Source of the DNA: an uncultured Lachnospiraceae bacterium
GTDB taxonomy: Bacteria; Bacillota; Clostridia; Lachnospirales; Lachnospiraceae
Direction: 5' to 3'
Length of the DNA: 64,000 bases
Assembly: GCA_900546495.1 (NCBI GenBank)
Contig: URDN01000007.1
Location: forward strand, 17,951-81,950
Part shown: positions 23,651 to 33,248 of the stretch, piece after piece
Layout of the letters: each line of letters begins with the position of its first letter
How positions within the stretch are numbered: position 1 is the stretch's first letter
Notes under the pieces: generated by a model
What the model saw: the letters and a program-made list of their open reading frames with translations, nothing else
What the model was told of the DNA's origin: nothing
The model's database searches: none
Made by a program: the position numbers and the translations under genes

Positions 23651-25334
23651 TGCACTCTCCCCTCTGCACCTTTGGAAAATGCAGTAACACCTCAGTACCT
23701 TTTTCCAGTTCGCTTTTAATCTGAATGGTATAAGCTTCCCCGAAGCTCAGTTTCATTCTGTCGTTTACGTTTTTGACACCATATCCCAAAGCATGATATT
23801 CCAGAACATGTGCCAGGGTATCTGCATCCATCCCAACACCATTGTCGCGAATGCTGACATAAATCACACCGCTTTCTGTCTCCTCCCAGATACGGAACCA
23901 GATCTGGTGATCCGGATCCTCCTTAATATCAAGACCATGCTCTAACGCATTTTCTACAAATGGCTGAAAAATAAGTGAAGGAAGTTCATAATCCAACAAT
24001 TTTTCATCTATATCATAATGCACTTTAAAGTCATTGTCATGCATCCAAAGTTGCAGCTGTACATAAGCCTGAATATTTTGAAGTGCCAGACGCAGGCTGA
24101 TCCAGGTTCTTCCTTTATTTAAAGTTGTCCGGTAAAATGCAGAAAGTGCAAGCGTCACCTGACTGATTTCCTCTTCGCCGGCCTCAATTGCTTTCCAGTT
24201 GATCATCGACAGAGAATTATACAGGAAATGCGGATTGATCTGAGCCTGCAGTGCTTTCATTTCAAATTCTTTCCGGGCAATCTGAGTTTCATAATTTTCC
24301 CTGATCAGTTCCTGGATCCGCCGCATCATATGATCATAACTGTTGATCAGGATTCCCATCTCGTCTTCGCGGTTGCTGTGAACTGTTACCTGAATGTTCG
24401 TTTCATCCATAGACTGGATTTCTTCTGTCAGTTCTTCTAATGGTCTGGACATATATTTTGCAAATCTTCTTCCCAGCAGAATAATACAGATCAGACAGGC
24501 TCCTACCTGCACTGCGATCATAAGAAACGCTCTTCCGGAAAACGGACTTAAGTTGGATTTCTTTTGAAAATAAGTAACTGTCGCATCCATCTGATTCAGA
24601 TCCTGATGCACCCATAAATAATCCTTTTTATTCTCTCTAAAACTTGCATATATTCCATTTTTATCTGTACATTTTTTCCCGGAAAAATTCCATATTTCAT
24701 CGTTCTGTGTCTGCACATGAACACCATATTGATCCACTGCAAGCTGGTTTAATGATTCAAATAATGTCGGAATATCTGTGCGAACTGCCACATAACTTTC
24801 AATTCCGGAATAACTTGGAATTTTGTATATCGAAATCAGGTCTAATGTACTTTCATCAAATACCCATTCCTTATCCCTGATTTCATCTCGATACCAGGAC
24901 TCTTTGTACAGATCCTCCAGTGGATGCGCTTCATTTCCGAAAGACTGCTGAATGCTCTCGGAGTAGATTGTAACAGATTCCATGATCAGATTCTGATACT
25001 TCAACGCACCGATGGTATTTGATACTTCCTGATACAGTTCATAACGCTGTGTCTTCTTTGTCGGATCGCACTCCAGAAAATTGATAACATCTTGGTTATA
25101 TACGAAATACTTCATCATCTGCTGGCAGGTATACATCTGATAATCTACAATCCCACAGGCCTGCTGCAGTGTATTCGTCATATCTTTTTCCCTGTATTTC
25201 AGCACTGTGCGATAGGAATTAATTCCAAGTGAAATACCCAGTATCATAACCGGAAGCATACCGACCAGACACAGAATTGTCAGCATCTTTTTTCGAATGG
25301 ATAGTTTATGAAAGAACTGTTTCAGTCTGTGCAT
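23640..25334 (-). CDS. YesM-type sensor histidine kinase
   Basis: 564 aa. First membrane helix about 17-38 (LTILCLVGMLPVMILGISLG), an extracytoplasmic Cache-like sensor to about 265, second helix in FLMIAVQVGACLICIILLG, then HAMP. The His_kinase domain has ALQAQINPHFLYNSLSMINWK, the histidine being in NPHFLYN, followed by a HATPase with DNGVGMD and YGVKNVNDRM. It overlaps the regulator gene (29 bp) and the anchored binding-protein gene (11 bp). Such LytS/YesM kinases pair with AraC-type regulators to control sugar uptake operons, fitting the downstream transporter. Confidence 0.93.
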   Translation of the reverse strand: MHRLKQFFHKLSIRKKMLTILCLVGMLPVMILGISLGINSYRTVLKYREKDMTNTLQQACGIVDYQMYTCQQMMKYFVYNQDVINFLECDPTKKTQRYELYQEVSNTIGALKYQNLIMESVTIYSESIQQSFGNEAHPLEDLYKESWYRDEIRDKEWVFDESTLDLISIYKIPSYSGIESYVAVRTDIPTLFESLNQLAVDQYGVHVQTQNDEIWNFSGKKCTDKNGIYASFRENKKDYLWVHQDLNQMDATVTYFQKKSNLSPFSGRAFLMIAVQVGACLICIILLGRRFAKYMSRPLEELTEEIQSMDETNIQVTVHSNREDEMGILINSYDHMMRRIQELIRENYETQIARKEFEMKALQAQINPHFLYNSLSMINWKAIEAGEEEISQVTLALSAFYRTTLNKGRTWISLRLALQNIQAYVQLQLWMHDNDFKVHYDIDEKLLDYELPSLIFQPFVENALEHGLDIKEDPDHQIWFRIWEETESGVIYVSIRDNGVGMDADTLAHVLEYHALGYGVKNVNDRMKLSFGEAYTIQIKSELEKGTEVLLHFPKVQRGECNES

Positions 25335-25938
25335 CTGTCATTCCACCCTTTCGATACTGTTCCGGACTACATCCACAATACTCACGGAAATTTTTACAAA
25401 AATAAGATACATTTGAAAAACCAGTTTCTTTACATATCTGTACAATCTTCATAGATGTATCGGAAAGCAGTTTTTTTGCCTGCTCCATCCGGTAATTTCG
25501 AATAAAACGGCTGACCGTATCTCCGGTTTCTTTCTTAAATATATAACTGAAATATCCCGGTGACAAATACACCAGTTCGGATAATTTTTCCACACTGATA
25601 TCCTCACTGTAATGTTCATAAATATAACTTTTTGCCTGTGCAACTTCATTTCTGGTACCATCATTGTTGGCTGCCAGACGTTCTTCCATATTCTGAATGA
25701 GTGTTTCTACAAGACTTATCACTTCCTGGACAGACTGCATTTCGTATACCTTCTGAACCGCTGTTTCCAGTTTTTTTCTATCCTGATGCTGATGCGTAAA
25801 AAATTCTTTTACCAGATTGGAAAACAAAAATCTCGTATAAATCTGCGAATAGCTGCTCAGCTCTCCCATACCATTTTTCAAAATACGAAAATGTTCCCAC
25901 AGATGAGTCATATCATCCATTCGGATATTTTCGATCAT
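25306..25938 (-). CDS. C-terminal part of the YesN-type regulator: AraC DNA-binding domain
   Basis: 210 aa as an independent frame from ATG 25938, but the same frame is open upstream to the break near 26030 and reads FYQKETRVFLPDHVAED before it. It supplies the AraC-type helix-turn-helix (last about 100 residues: VEKLSELVYLSPGYFSYIF, then IVQICKETGFSNVSYFCKNF). No ribosome binding site stands before 25938. It is best understood as the missing half of the receiver protein encoded at 25986-26837, reached by -1 frameshifting or separated by a one-base deletion. Overlaps the kinase start by 29 bp. Confidence 0.8.
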   Translation of the reverse strand: MIENIRMDDMTHLWEHFRILKNGMGELSSYSQIYTRFLFSNLVKEFFTHQHQDRKKLETAVQKVYEMQSVQEVISLVETLIQNMEERLAANNDGTRNEVAQAKSYIYEHYSEDISVEKLSELVYLSPGYFSYIFKKETGDTVSRFIRNYRMEQAKKLLSDTSMKIVQICKETGFSNVSYFCKNFREYCGCSPEQYRKGGMTDAQTETVLS

Positions 25939-25985
25939 CCGGCTAATCGTTTCATCCAGGAACTGCTCACTCCCGGTATCTTCTG

Positions 25986-26837
25986 CTACATGATCCGGTA
26001 AAAATACTCTTGTTTCCTTCTGATAAAATTTATTTCTATCAGACTTTCAAGCATCTGAAAACGTTCCGGAAGTTCACTTCGATCCGTAACCGGCTGACCG
26101 ACTGCCACATAAAAACGATTTCCAAACGTGTAATTCATCCATTCAGCTAAATCTGTTGCAAAAACTTTCTGTTCACATACGCCAAAAAGGACACAGAGTT
26201 CCTGATTCTGTGCCAGGTTTAAAAAAGATAATTTCTGTTTGCTATATTCTGCCAGTTTTTGAATAAAAACTTCTTCTGATTCTTCAAAAAAGTTGTCTTC
26301 ACTCTCAATTAAAAACAAACCTCTGATCTGATTCCAACGGTCAATATTGATCTTTCCACTGATTTTATTTAACAGTTCGTCATTTCCCTGACAAAGGTAT
26401 CTGAAAAGAAAATAATTTTCCAGAGAATCCTGATTCCACTGACTGCGCTGTGCTTCATTTCTCCGCTCAGTAATTTTCTCCACCAGATGATTCAGCGTGT
26501 TTTCGAACTCGGCAGGATCCACCGGCTTCAGCACATAGTTTGAAACACCGGAAGCCATTGCCTTTTTCGCATATTCAAACTCACCATATCCGGAAAAAAT
26601 TACCATTTCCAGATCTGGCTGTAATTTGTGAGCCACAGAAACCAGCTCAATACCATCCATAAATGGCATTTTTATATCTGTCAGCATAATATCCACTGTC
26701 CGATTCTGCAAAATTTCGCAGGCCGCCTTTCCGTTGGCGGCCTCCAAAATTTCCATCTCTTCACTGCGCCGGTTCAGCAGAAAACGAATTCCCTTTCGCT
26801 CCAGTTTTTCATCATCTACTACCAGAATTGTCAGCAT
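25986..26837 (-). CDS. N-terminal part of the YesN-type response regulator (receiver), frame broken before the HTH
   Basis: 283 aa. Receiver domain 1-120 with acidic pair VVDDE, phosphoacceptor D54 (IMLTDIKMPFMDG) and KP in YVLKPVDPAEF, then a linker region typical of YesN proteins. It ends shortly after the heptamer A AAT TTT (complement of about 26025-26031) where the reading frame is lost. Re-reading one T gives -INFYQKE- and continues into the AraC domain at 25306-25938, making a normal protein of about 510 aa. Begins 3 nt after glgP with GGGGGAG as ribosome binding site. Genuine recoding, inactivating mutation or an assembly error cannot be separated from one sequence. Confidence 0.82.
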   Translation of the reverse strand: MLTILVVDDEKLERKGIRFLLNRRSEEMEILEAANGKAACEILQNRTVDIMLTDIKMPFMDGIELVSVAHKLQPDLEMVIFSGYGEFEYAKKAMASGVSNYVLKPVDPAEFENTLNHLVEKITERRNEAQRSQWNQDSLENYFLFRYLCQGNDELLNKISGKINIDRWNQIRGLFLIESEDNFFEESEEVFIQKLAEYSKQKLSFLNLAQNQELCVLFGVCEQKVFATDLAEWMNYTFGNRFYVAVGQPVTDRSELPERFQMLESLIEINFIRRKQEYFYRIM

Positions 26838-26840
26838 ACA

Positions 26841-29099
26841 TTACTCCCCCAATTTCCATATATCCTGATTGTATTCCCGGATGGTACGGTCAGAAGAAAA
26901 GAAACCTGCATTACTGATATTCACCAGCATTTTCTTTGCCCATGTTTTGCGGTCTGTATAATCTTCCAGTGCCCGTTCTTTTGTTCGGATATAATCTTCC
27001 AGATCCAGGAATGTCATAAACCAGTCTTTATTTTTCAGTTCACTGCTTAAACGCTCTAAATTTTCTTTCTTTCCAATCTCCATCATCTGTGGATCTGTAA
27101 TAAATTCCACAGCCTTTTGGATCAACGGATTTTTTGTATAATAATCGGATGGTCTGTAATCACTTTTTTCATAATGTGCAATTACTTCATCACTCTTTGC
27201 ACCAAAGATATAGATATTGTCATCTCCGACAAACTGATGGATTTCTACATTTGCACCATCTTCTGTTCCAAGTGTCACTGCTCCGTTCAGCATAAATTTC
27301 ATGTTTCCGGTTCCGCTTGCCTCTTTGGATGCAAGTGAAATCTGTTCTGAAATATCACATGCCGGGATTAGTTTTTCTGCTAATGTAACGTTATAATTTT
27401 CTACCATGACCACATTCAGATATGGACTTACTTCCGGATCATGATTGATCAGTTCCTGCAGGCAGAGGATCAGATGAATGATATCTTTGGCGATCACATA
27501 AGCCGGTGCTGCTTTTGCGCCAAAAATCACCGTGATCGGAGTCTTTGGTAATTTTCCGCTTTTTATTTCCAGATATTTATAAATCACATACAATGCGTTC
27601 ATCTGCTGTCGTTTATACTCATGAAGCCGTTTGATCTGAATGTCAAACACAGAATCTTCATTCAGTTCTATGCCCTGTGTCCGTTTCAGATACTCTGCCA
27701 GTTGATGTTTGTTTTCTTTTTTTATCTGCAGAAGATTCTGCAGTGACTGTTCATCCTCTACAAACTTCTCCAGCTTCTTCAACTCTGTTGCATCTTTTTT
27801 GTATCCATCACCAATCCACTCCGTGATCTGATCTGCAAGCATCGGATTGCAATGAAGCAGCCAGCGGCGAAACGTAATTCCGTTTGTCTTGTTGTTAAAT
27901 TTCTCCGGGTAAAGCTGATAAAAATTATGAAGTTCTGTCTCTTTCAGGATTTCTGTATGCAAAGCTGCAACGCCATTTACGCTGAATCCGTAATGGATAT
28001 CAATGTGCGCCATATGAACCACATCGTTACGGTCAATGACAGCCACACTTTCATCCGCATATTTTCGTCGTACTTTATCATCTAAAATTTCAATAATTGG
28101 CACCAGCTGTGGTACGATTTCCTGCAGATAATCCAGTGGCCATTTTTCCAATGCTTCCGCCAAAATTGTATGATTGGTATATGCACAGGTGCGGCTTACC
28201 ACATCAATTGCATCATCCACAGAAAGTCCCCGGGCAATTAATAAACGGATCAGCTCCGGGATGATCATCGTCGGATGTGTATCATTGATCTGGATGACTG
28301 CATAATCCGGCAAATCATAGAGGTTACATCCCCGTGCTTCACATTCTTTTAAAATCAGCTGTGCGCCATTACTTACCATAAAATACTGCTGATAAATACG
28401 AAGCTTGCGACCATCTTCATCACTGTCATCCGGATAAAGGAATAATGTCAGATTTTTGGCAATTTCTTTTTTATCGAAAGAAATCCCATCCTCTACAATG
28501 CTCTCATCCACAGAATCTATATCAAAAAGTTGTAATTTATTGGTGCGGTTACCATATCCGGTTACCAGAATTTCGTACATGACAGACTGTAATGTCATAT
28601 TACCAAAAGACACCGGGAAACTGACATCCGTACGTTTTAACCAGCCACTTCGATCCATCCACGGATTTTTTGTTTCTTTCTGCATATGATCCGCAAATTT
28701 CTGCTGAAATAATCCAAGATGATAATTCAGTCCAATACCGGCTCCATTGTAACCAAGTGTTGCAATCGAATCCAAAAAACAGGCTGCCAGTCGGCCAAGC
28801 CCTCCGTTTCCAAGAGATGGTTCTACCTCGATTTCCTCAATTTCACAGATATCTTTTCCATTTGCAGCAAGCATTTTGCGGACATCCTCATATATTCCGA
28901 GATTGATCATATTATTAGACAAAAGTTTTCCGATCAAAAACTCTGCAGATACATAATATACTTTCTTTTTCCCTGCATTAGATTCCTTCTGCTCTGCCAT
29001 ATCCTGCACAACAGCCATCAGTGCCTGGTAAATCTCCTGATTACTGCTTTCTGAAATTGCTTTTCCTAATTTTTCCGATACTAACATTTCCAGCTTCAT
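26841..29099 (-). CDS. glgP: glycogen/maltodextrin phosphorylase
   Basis: GT35 enzyme releasing glucose-1-phosphate from alpha-1,4-glucans. 752 aa from the ATG at 29099, chosen for GGAAGGAA upstream. Landmarks: VYYVSAEFLIGKLL and PSLGNGGLGRLAACFLDS near the start, YNHT-like TCAYTNHTILAEAL, RLHEYKRQQMN, and the pyridoxal-phosphate lysine in SGTGNMKFMLNGA. It is somewhat shorter than E. coli MalP/GlgP (about 800 aa), the size common in clostridia. First gene of the co-directional cluster with the two-component system, transporter and malQ, so maltodextrin is the likely substrate; it could also act on glycogen made by GlgC/GlgD. Confidence 0.95.
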   Translation of the reverse strand: MKLEMLVSEKLGKAISESSNQEIYQALMAVVQDMAEQKESNAGKKKVYYVSAEFLIGKLLSNNMINLGIYEDVRKMLAANGKDICEIEEIEVEPSLGNGGLGRLAACFLDSIATLGYNGAGIGLNYHLGLFQQKFADHMQKETKNPWMDRSGWLKRTDVSFPVSFGNMTLQSVMYEILVTGYGNRTNKLQLFDIDSVDESIVEDGISFDKKEIAKNLTLFLYPDDSDEDGRKLRIYQQYFMVSNGAQLILKECEARGCNLYDLPDYAVIQINDTHPTMIIPELIRLLIARGLSVDDAIDVVSRTCAYTNHTILAEALEKWPLDYLQEIVPQLVPIIEILDDKVRRKYADESVAVIDRNDVVHMAHIDIHYGFSVNGVAALHTEILKETELHNFYQLYPEKFNNKTNGITFRRWLLHCNPMLADQITEWIGDGYKKDATELKKLEKFVEDEQSLQNLLQIKKENKHQLAEYLKRTQGIELNEDSVFDIQIKRLHEYKRQQMNALYVIYKYLEIKSGKLPKTPITVIFGAKAAPAYVIAKDIIHLILCLQELINHDPEVSPYLNVVMVENYNVTLAEKLIPACDISEQISLASKEASGTGNMKFMLNGAVTLGTEDGANVEIHQFVGDDNIYIFGAKSDEVIAHYEKSDYRPSDYYTKNPLIQKAVEFITDPQMMEIGKKENLERLSSELKNKDWFMTFLDLEDYIRTKERALEDYTDRKTWAKKMLVNISNAGFFSSDRTIREYNQDIWKLGE

Positions 29100-29293
29100 A
29101 ATAAAATTCCTTCCCGACCTCAAAGTCTGTGCTCTCAAAAGAATCTGATACGCAGGAACCGTTTGATTCATTGTATCATACTTTTTACTGTTCGTGTGTT
29201 TCTGCTTATATTTTATACAGCATTGTTATTTTTTTCTTGCAGCATAATATCCTTTTATAGTACAATTCTATCAAAAACAGAAAGGAGTCCAGC

Positions 29294-30160
29294 ATGAAAC
29301 AACCAAAACCAGAACAATACCACGAAAAAAAACGTCATACGGATGATCAGTTTCCTTATAACACTTATCTGTGCACTATACCGGATGATTTTACAGAAGT
29401 ACCTGTTCACTGGCATGAAGAAGCAGAACTTATCGTCATTCAGAAGGGATCTGGCACAGTTCTTGTAGACCTGACGCACTATCACGTCACAGCCGGAGAT
29501 ATCATTATTGTTCTTCCGGAACACTTGCATGCTATTAGAGAAATTTCAGGTCAGAAAATGGAATATGAAAATATCATTTTTCGTCCGGAATTACTTTCCT
29601 CCGATAACCACGACGTCTGTTTTGAAAACTTTCTGTATCCATTGTTCTCTGGGCAAATTCACACAGTCGTCCACATTCATCCACGTCTGTCCTACTACCC
29701 GAAAATTCATGATCTAATCCAGACAATGGATCAATTATGCAGTAAAAAACCTGCCGGATATCAACTTGCTCTCAAAGGCTCTCTGTTTCTTTTCATGTTC
29801 CAGCTTCTTTCTCTGGACGATAAAAAAGAATTATCCAACATACAGCAACGCTCACTGGACAAGTTAAAATTCATCATCACTTTCACAAATGAACACTTGG
29901 AAGAATCTATTTCCATTTGCCAGATTGCCTCTGCCTGTTATTTCAGTGAATCACACTTCATGAAATTTTTTAAGACACATATGGGCATCAGCTATATCCA
30001 CTATCTGAATGATGTCCGGCTGGCACATGCCAGAAATTTGCTGGTTTCAACAAATCTGTCTATCCTGGAAATCGCACAGAAATCCGGTTTTGAAAATGCT
30101 TCTTATTTCAACCGGAAGTTCAAAGATAAATATGGCATTACTCCACGCCAGGCAAGATAA
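29294..30160 (+). CDS. AraC-family transcriptional regulator with cupin sensor
   Basis: 288 aa, AAGGAG 8 nt before the ATG. N-terminal cupin-like ligand domain (about 20-130: VPVHWHEEAELIVIQKGSG, with HWHEEAE as the metal- or sugar-binding strand). Two helix-turn-helix units lie at the C-terminus (about 190-288: SICQIASACYFSESHFMKFF and ILEIAQKSGFENASYFNRKF, ending YGITPRQAR). Divergent from glgP by 195 bp, so it may control the alpha-glucan cluster, giving that cluster a soluble sensor beside its membrane kinase. Direct target not shown. Confidence 0.92.
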   Translation: MKQPKPEQYHEKKRHTDDQFPYNTYLCTIPDDFTEVPVHWHEEAELIVIQKGSGTVLVDLTHYHVTAGDIIIVLPEHLHAIREISGQKMEYENIIFRPELLSSDNHDVCFENFLYPLFSGQIHTVVHIHPRLSYYPKIHDLIQTMDQLCSKKPAGYQLALKGSLFLFMFQLLSLDDKKELSNIQQRSLDKLKFIITFTNEHLEESISICQIASACYFSESHFMKFFKTHMGISYIHYLNDVRLAHARNLLVSTNLSILEIAQKSGFENASYFNRKFKDKYGITPRQAR

Positions 30161-30210
30161 GAAAGTATGCTATCACACACTCTCTCGTATGGAATCATCG
30201 ATAGCACCAC

Positions 30211-30252
30211 AAAAAAACGCCGGATATTTTTATCAAATATCCGACGTTTTTC
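30211..30252. terminator. bidirectional terminator between the AraC gene and metK
   Basis: AAAACG-CCGGATATTT pairs with AAATATCCG-ACGTTTT, with A and T runs on both sides; serves convergent genes. Confidence 0.85.
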
Positions 30253-30279
30253 ACGCACTTTATGTAACTGTTTTTAATA

Positions 30280-31461
30280 TTACAGATATTTTTTTAATAC
30301 GTCAACTTTATCTGTTGCTTCCCAAGGAAGATCTACGTCTGTACGTCCGAAATGTCCATAAGCAGCTGTTGCTTTGTAGATTGGTCTTCTTAAGTCAAGC
30401 ATTTTGATGATTCCAGCCGGACGAAGATCGAAATTCTCACGAACGATCTCAACCAGTTTCTCATCAGAAAGTTTTCCTGTTCCGAATGTATCTACCATGA
30501 TAGAAGTCGGCTGTGCTACACCGATTGCATAAGAAAGCTGGATCTCGCATTTGTCAGCCAGACCTGCTGCAACGATGTTCTTTGCAACGTAACGTGCTGC
30601 ATAAGCTGCAGAACGGTCTACTTTTGTGCAGTCTTTTCCGGAGAAAGCTCCGCCGCCGTGACGAGCCATTCCACCGTAAGTATCAACGATGATCTTACGT
30701 CCTGTCAGACCTGCATCACCGTGAGGTCCACCGATTACGAAACGTCCTGTCGGGTTGATGAAGAATTTTGTCTCATCATCGATCAGCTCTGCCGGAAGGA
30801 TCGGATCAAATACGTATTTTTTGATATCCTCATGGATCTGCTCCTGAGTAACATCATCATCATGCTGTGTAGAAAGAACTACAGCCTCTAATCTCTTAGG
30901 AGCGCCGTTCTCATCATACTCTACGGAAACCTGAGTTTTTCCGTCTGGTCTTAAGTAGCTTAATGTACCATCTTTACGAACTTTTGTAAGCTGAAGAGCC
31001 ATTTTGTGTGCAAGGGAGATTGGGTACGGCATTAATTCCGGTGTCTCGTTTGTAGCGTAACCGAACATCATACCCTGATCACCGGCACCTGTATCAAGAT
31101 CATCTGTCAGAGCGCCCTCTTTTGCCTCAAGTGCTTTATCAACACCCATAGCGATATCAGCGGACTGCTGATCCAGAGCAACCATAACTGCACATGTATT
31201 TCCATCGAAACCTGTCTTTGCATCATTGTAACCAATCTCGTTTACAGTCTGACGAACGATAGACGGGATATCGAGCTGTGCTTTTGTAGTAATCTCACCT
31301 GTTACTAATACGAAACCTGTACAAGCAGCTGTCTCGCAGGCAACACGGCTCATCGGATCCTGTGCCATGCAGGCATCCAGAATTGCATCAGATACGGCAT
31401 CGCAGACTTTATCCGGATGTCCCTCTGTAACTGACTCAGAAGTAAATAATAATTTTTCCAT
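30280..31461 (-). CDS. metK: S-adenosylmethionine synthetase
   Basis: Makes S-adenosylmethionine from methionine and ATP. 393 aa, full length. Signature regions: LFTSESVTEGHPDKVCDAVSD at the N-terminus, GAGDQGMMFGYA, and the glycine-rich GGGAFSGKDCTKVDRS loop. GGAGGATAA precedes the start. The leader of about 80 nt has no visible SAM riboswitch; it contains only a small palindrome at 31508-31526. Monocistronic between the promoter at 31551-31579 and the terminator shared with the AraC gene. Confidence 0.97.
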   Translation of the reverse strand: MEKLLFTSESVTEGHPDKVCDAVSDAILDACMAQDPMSRVACETAACTGFVLVTGEITTKAQLDIPSIVRQTVNEIGYNDAKTGFDGNTCAVMVALDQQSADIAMGVDKALEAKEGALTDDLDTGAGDQGMMFGYATNETPELMPYPISLAHKMALQLTKVRKDGTLSYLRPDGKTQVSVEYDENGAPKRLEAVVLSTQHDDDVTQEQIHEDIKKYVFDPILPAELIDDETKFFINPTGRFVIGGPHGDAGLTGRKIIVDTYGGMARHGGGAFSGKDCTKVDRSAAYAARYVAKNIVAAGLADKCEIQLSYAIGVAQPTSIMVDTFGTGKLSDEKLVEIVRENFDLRPAGIIKMLDLRRPIYKATAAYGHFGRTDVDLPWEATDKVDVLKKYL

Positions 31462-31550
31462 AATTATCCTCCGTTCTTTTCTCTCATTCTAATCTAATTT
31501 GAAACATGTGAACTTCCACAGTTCACGTTTATTGCAGTCATACTTTATGT

Positions 31551-31579
31551 ATCATACCTTCCAAGATAGGAAAAGTCAA
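31551..31579 (-). promoter_or_regulatory. metK promoter
   Basis: Minus strand TTGACT (complement of 31574-31579), 17 nt spacer, TATGAT (complement of 31551-31556). The predicted leader carries GTGAACT-TCCAC-AGTTCAC at 31508-31526. The rest of the 321 bp gap 31462-31782 holds the murA terminator and no gene. Confidence 0.65.
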
Positions 31580-31624
31580 CCAACAGATTTCCCCGAAAAT
31601 GTTGAACAAATAACAAAAAAGGCA

Positions 31625-31657
31625 AAAAATGCGGGCAGATGTCATAAGTCTGCCCGC
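31625..31657 (-). terminator. terminator after murA
   Basis: GCGGGCAGA and its complement around TCTGCCCGC, followed on the minus strand by ATTTTTTG. Confidence 0.75.
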
Positions 31658-31782
31658 TTCCTGTTAAAATTTTATCGATGCCTGTTCCAAACTTTCTTCA
31701 AGCTGAACACCGGCATGATTTCCCACATGACTCTGTTCAGCATAAACCCGCATATCTTCCCAGAATCACGATGTGTTGCCTG

Positions 31783-33072
31783 CTAGAGTTTCAGTCTGAA
31801 CTGCTGAATCTCTTTCTCAGAACTTACCTTCTGCATCATTCCTCCGATGCCTCTGAATTTCTCATCGAATGCTTCGTATCCACGCTCGATGTAGTAGATG
31901 TCATCTACGATAGTAATACCGTCTGCTGCCAGTCCTGCGATCACCAGTGCCGCACCTGCACGAAGATCCGGTGCGCTGACTCTTGCACCTGTGTAACGCT
32001 CTACTCCATTGATAATCGCAATGTTGCCTTCCACCTTAATGTTGGCGCCCATTTTTTCAAGTTCATCTACATATTTGAAGCGATTCTCGAAAATACTCTC
32101 AGTGATCGTACTTGTTCCCTCGGAAAGTGCCAGCACAACACCCATCTGTGGCTGCATATCTGTCGGGAATCCCGGATACGGTAATGTGGTCACCTGCGTA
32201 TGATGTAACGGTTTGTTTGCAATAACACGAACTGCATCGTCAAATTCCTGAATCTCGCATCCAACCTCGATCAGTTTTGCACTGGTCGCCTCCAGATGCT
32301 TCGGAATAACATTTTTTACCGTAACATCACCGTGTGTCGCTGCTGCCGCGAACATAAATGTACCTGCCTCGATCTGATCCGGAATGATTGAATATTCCGT
32401 CTTGTGCAGTTTCTCTACACCGGAAATACGGATCACGTCTGTTCCGGCGCCACGGATATTTGCTCCCATACGATTTAAGAAGTTTGCCACGTCAACGACA
32501 TGCGGCTCTTTTGCTGCATTTTCGATAGTGGTCTTGCCCTCTGCCATAGCTGCTGCCATCATAATATTGATGGTAGCTCCAACGGAAACTTTGTCCATAT
32601 AAATATGTGTGCCGCAAAGGTTCTCTGCCTTTGCCGCAACCAGTCCACGGCGGATATCCACTTCTGCGCCCATGGCACGGAAGCCTTTCAGATGCAGGTC
32701 GATCGGTCTGCTTCCAATATCACAGCCACCCGGAAGGGCAACTTCTGCATCTTTGTATTTGCCAAGTAATGCGCCTAACAGATAGTAGGACGCACGAATT
32801 TTTCTGATGTATTCATTATCCACGCTGATATCGTGAATGGTTGATCCGTTGATCTTTACGGTGTGGATATCAACACGCTCCACAGTTGCACCAATGTTCT
32901 CGATTGCCTGAAGCATAACATTGATATCACGGACATTTGGTAAATTATCTATTGTAACGGTCTCATCCGTCATGACTGCTGCCGCAAGAATCGCCAGTGC
33001 TGCATTCTTCGCACCACCGATTGCCACTTCACCGACTAACGGACTGCCTCCTTTAATTACATATTGATCCAT
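31783..33072 (-). CDS. murA: UDP-N-acetylglucosamine 1-carboxyvinyltransferase
   Basis: First committed step of peptidoglycan synthesis: transfers enolpyruvate from PEP to UDP-GlcNAc. 429 aa. KGGSPLVGEVAIGGAKNAAL at the N-terminus and LPGGCDIGSRPIDLHLKG, which has the catalytic, fosfomycin-sensitive cysteine, are diagnostic. The C-terminal half includes GFPTDMQPQMGV and DDIYYIERGYE. Firmicutes usually carry two MurA paralogues; only one is in the window. The start follows AGAGGTG. Monocistronic. Confidence 0.97.
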   Translation of the reverse strand: MDQYVIKGGSPLVGEVAIGGAKNAALAILAAAVMTDETVTIDNLPNVRDINVMLQAIENIGATVERVDIHTVKINGSTIHDISVDNEYIRKIRASYYLLGALLGKYKDAEVALPGGCDIGSRPIDLHLKGFRAMGAEVDIRRGLVAAKAENLCGTHIYMDKVSVGATINIMMAAAMAEGKTTIENAAKEPHVVDVANFLNRMGANIRGAGTDVIRISGVEKLHKTEYSIIPDQIEAGTFMFAAAATHGDVTVKNVIPKHLEATSAKLIEVGCEIQEFDDAVRVIANKPLHHTQVTTLPYPGFPTDMQPQMGVVLALSEGTSTITESIFENRFKYVDELEKMGANIKVEGNIAIINGVERYTGARVSAPDLRAGAALVIAGLAADGITIVDDIYYIERGYEAFDEKFRGIGGMMQKVSSEKEIQQFRLKL

Positions 33073-33248
33073 TTTGCACCTCTATGTTTCTAAATTTAAA
33101 CACGCTATTATAACTATATCTCTAAAAATTTGTCAAGTTTTTTCATTTCATTCATATTTAATTAGTAAACTGATTCTATTATAACATACCCCATAGGTAT
33201 ATAAAAGAATCTTTGCTTTATTTTATTCAAATACCACCGTCTCGGTTC

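Noticed and set aside
30280..31600. SAM riboswitch upstream of metK
   Set aside because: Searched by eye for the S-box core between 31462 and 31660; only a short palindrome and a sigma-A promoter were found.
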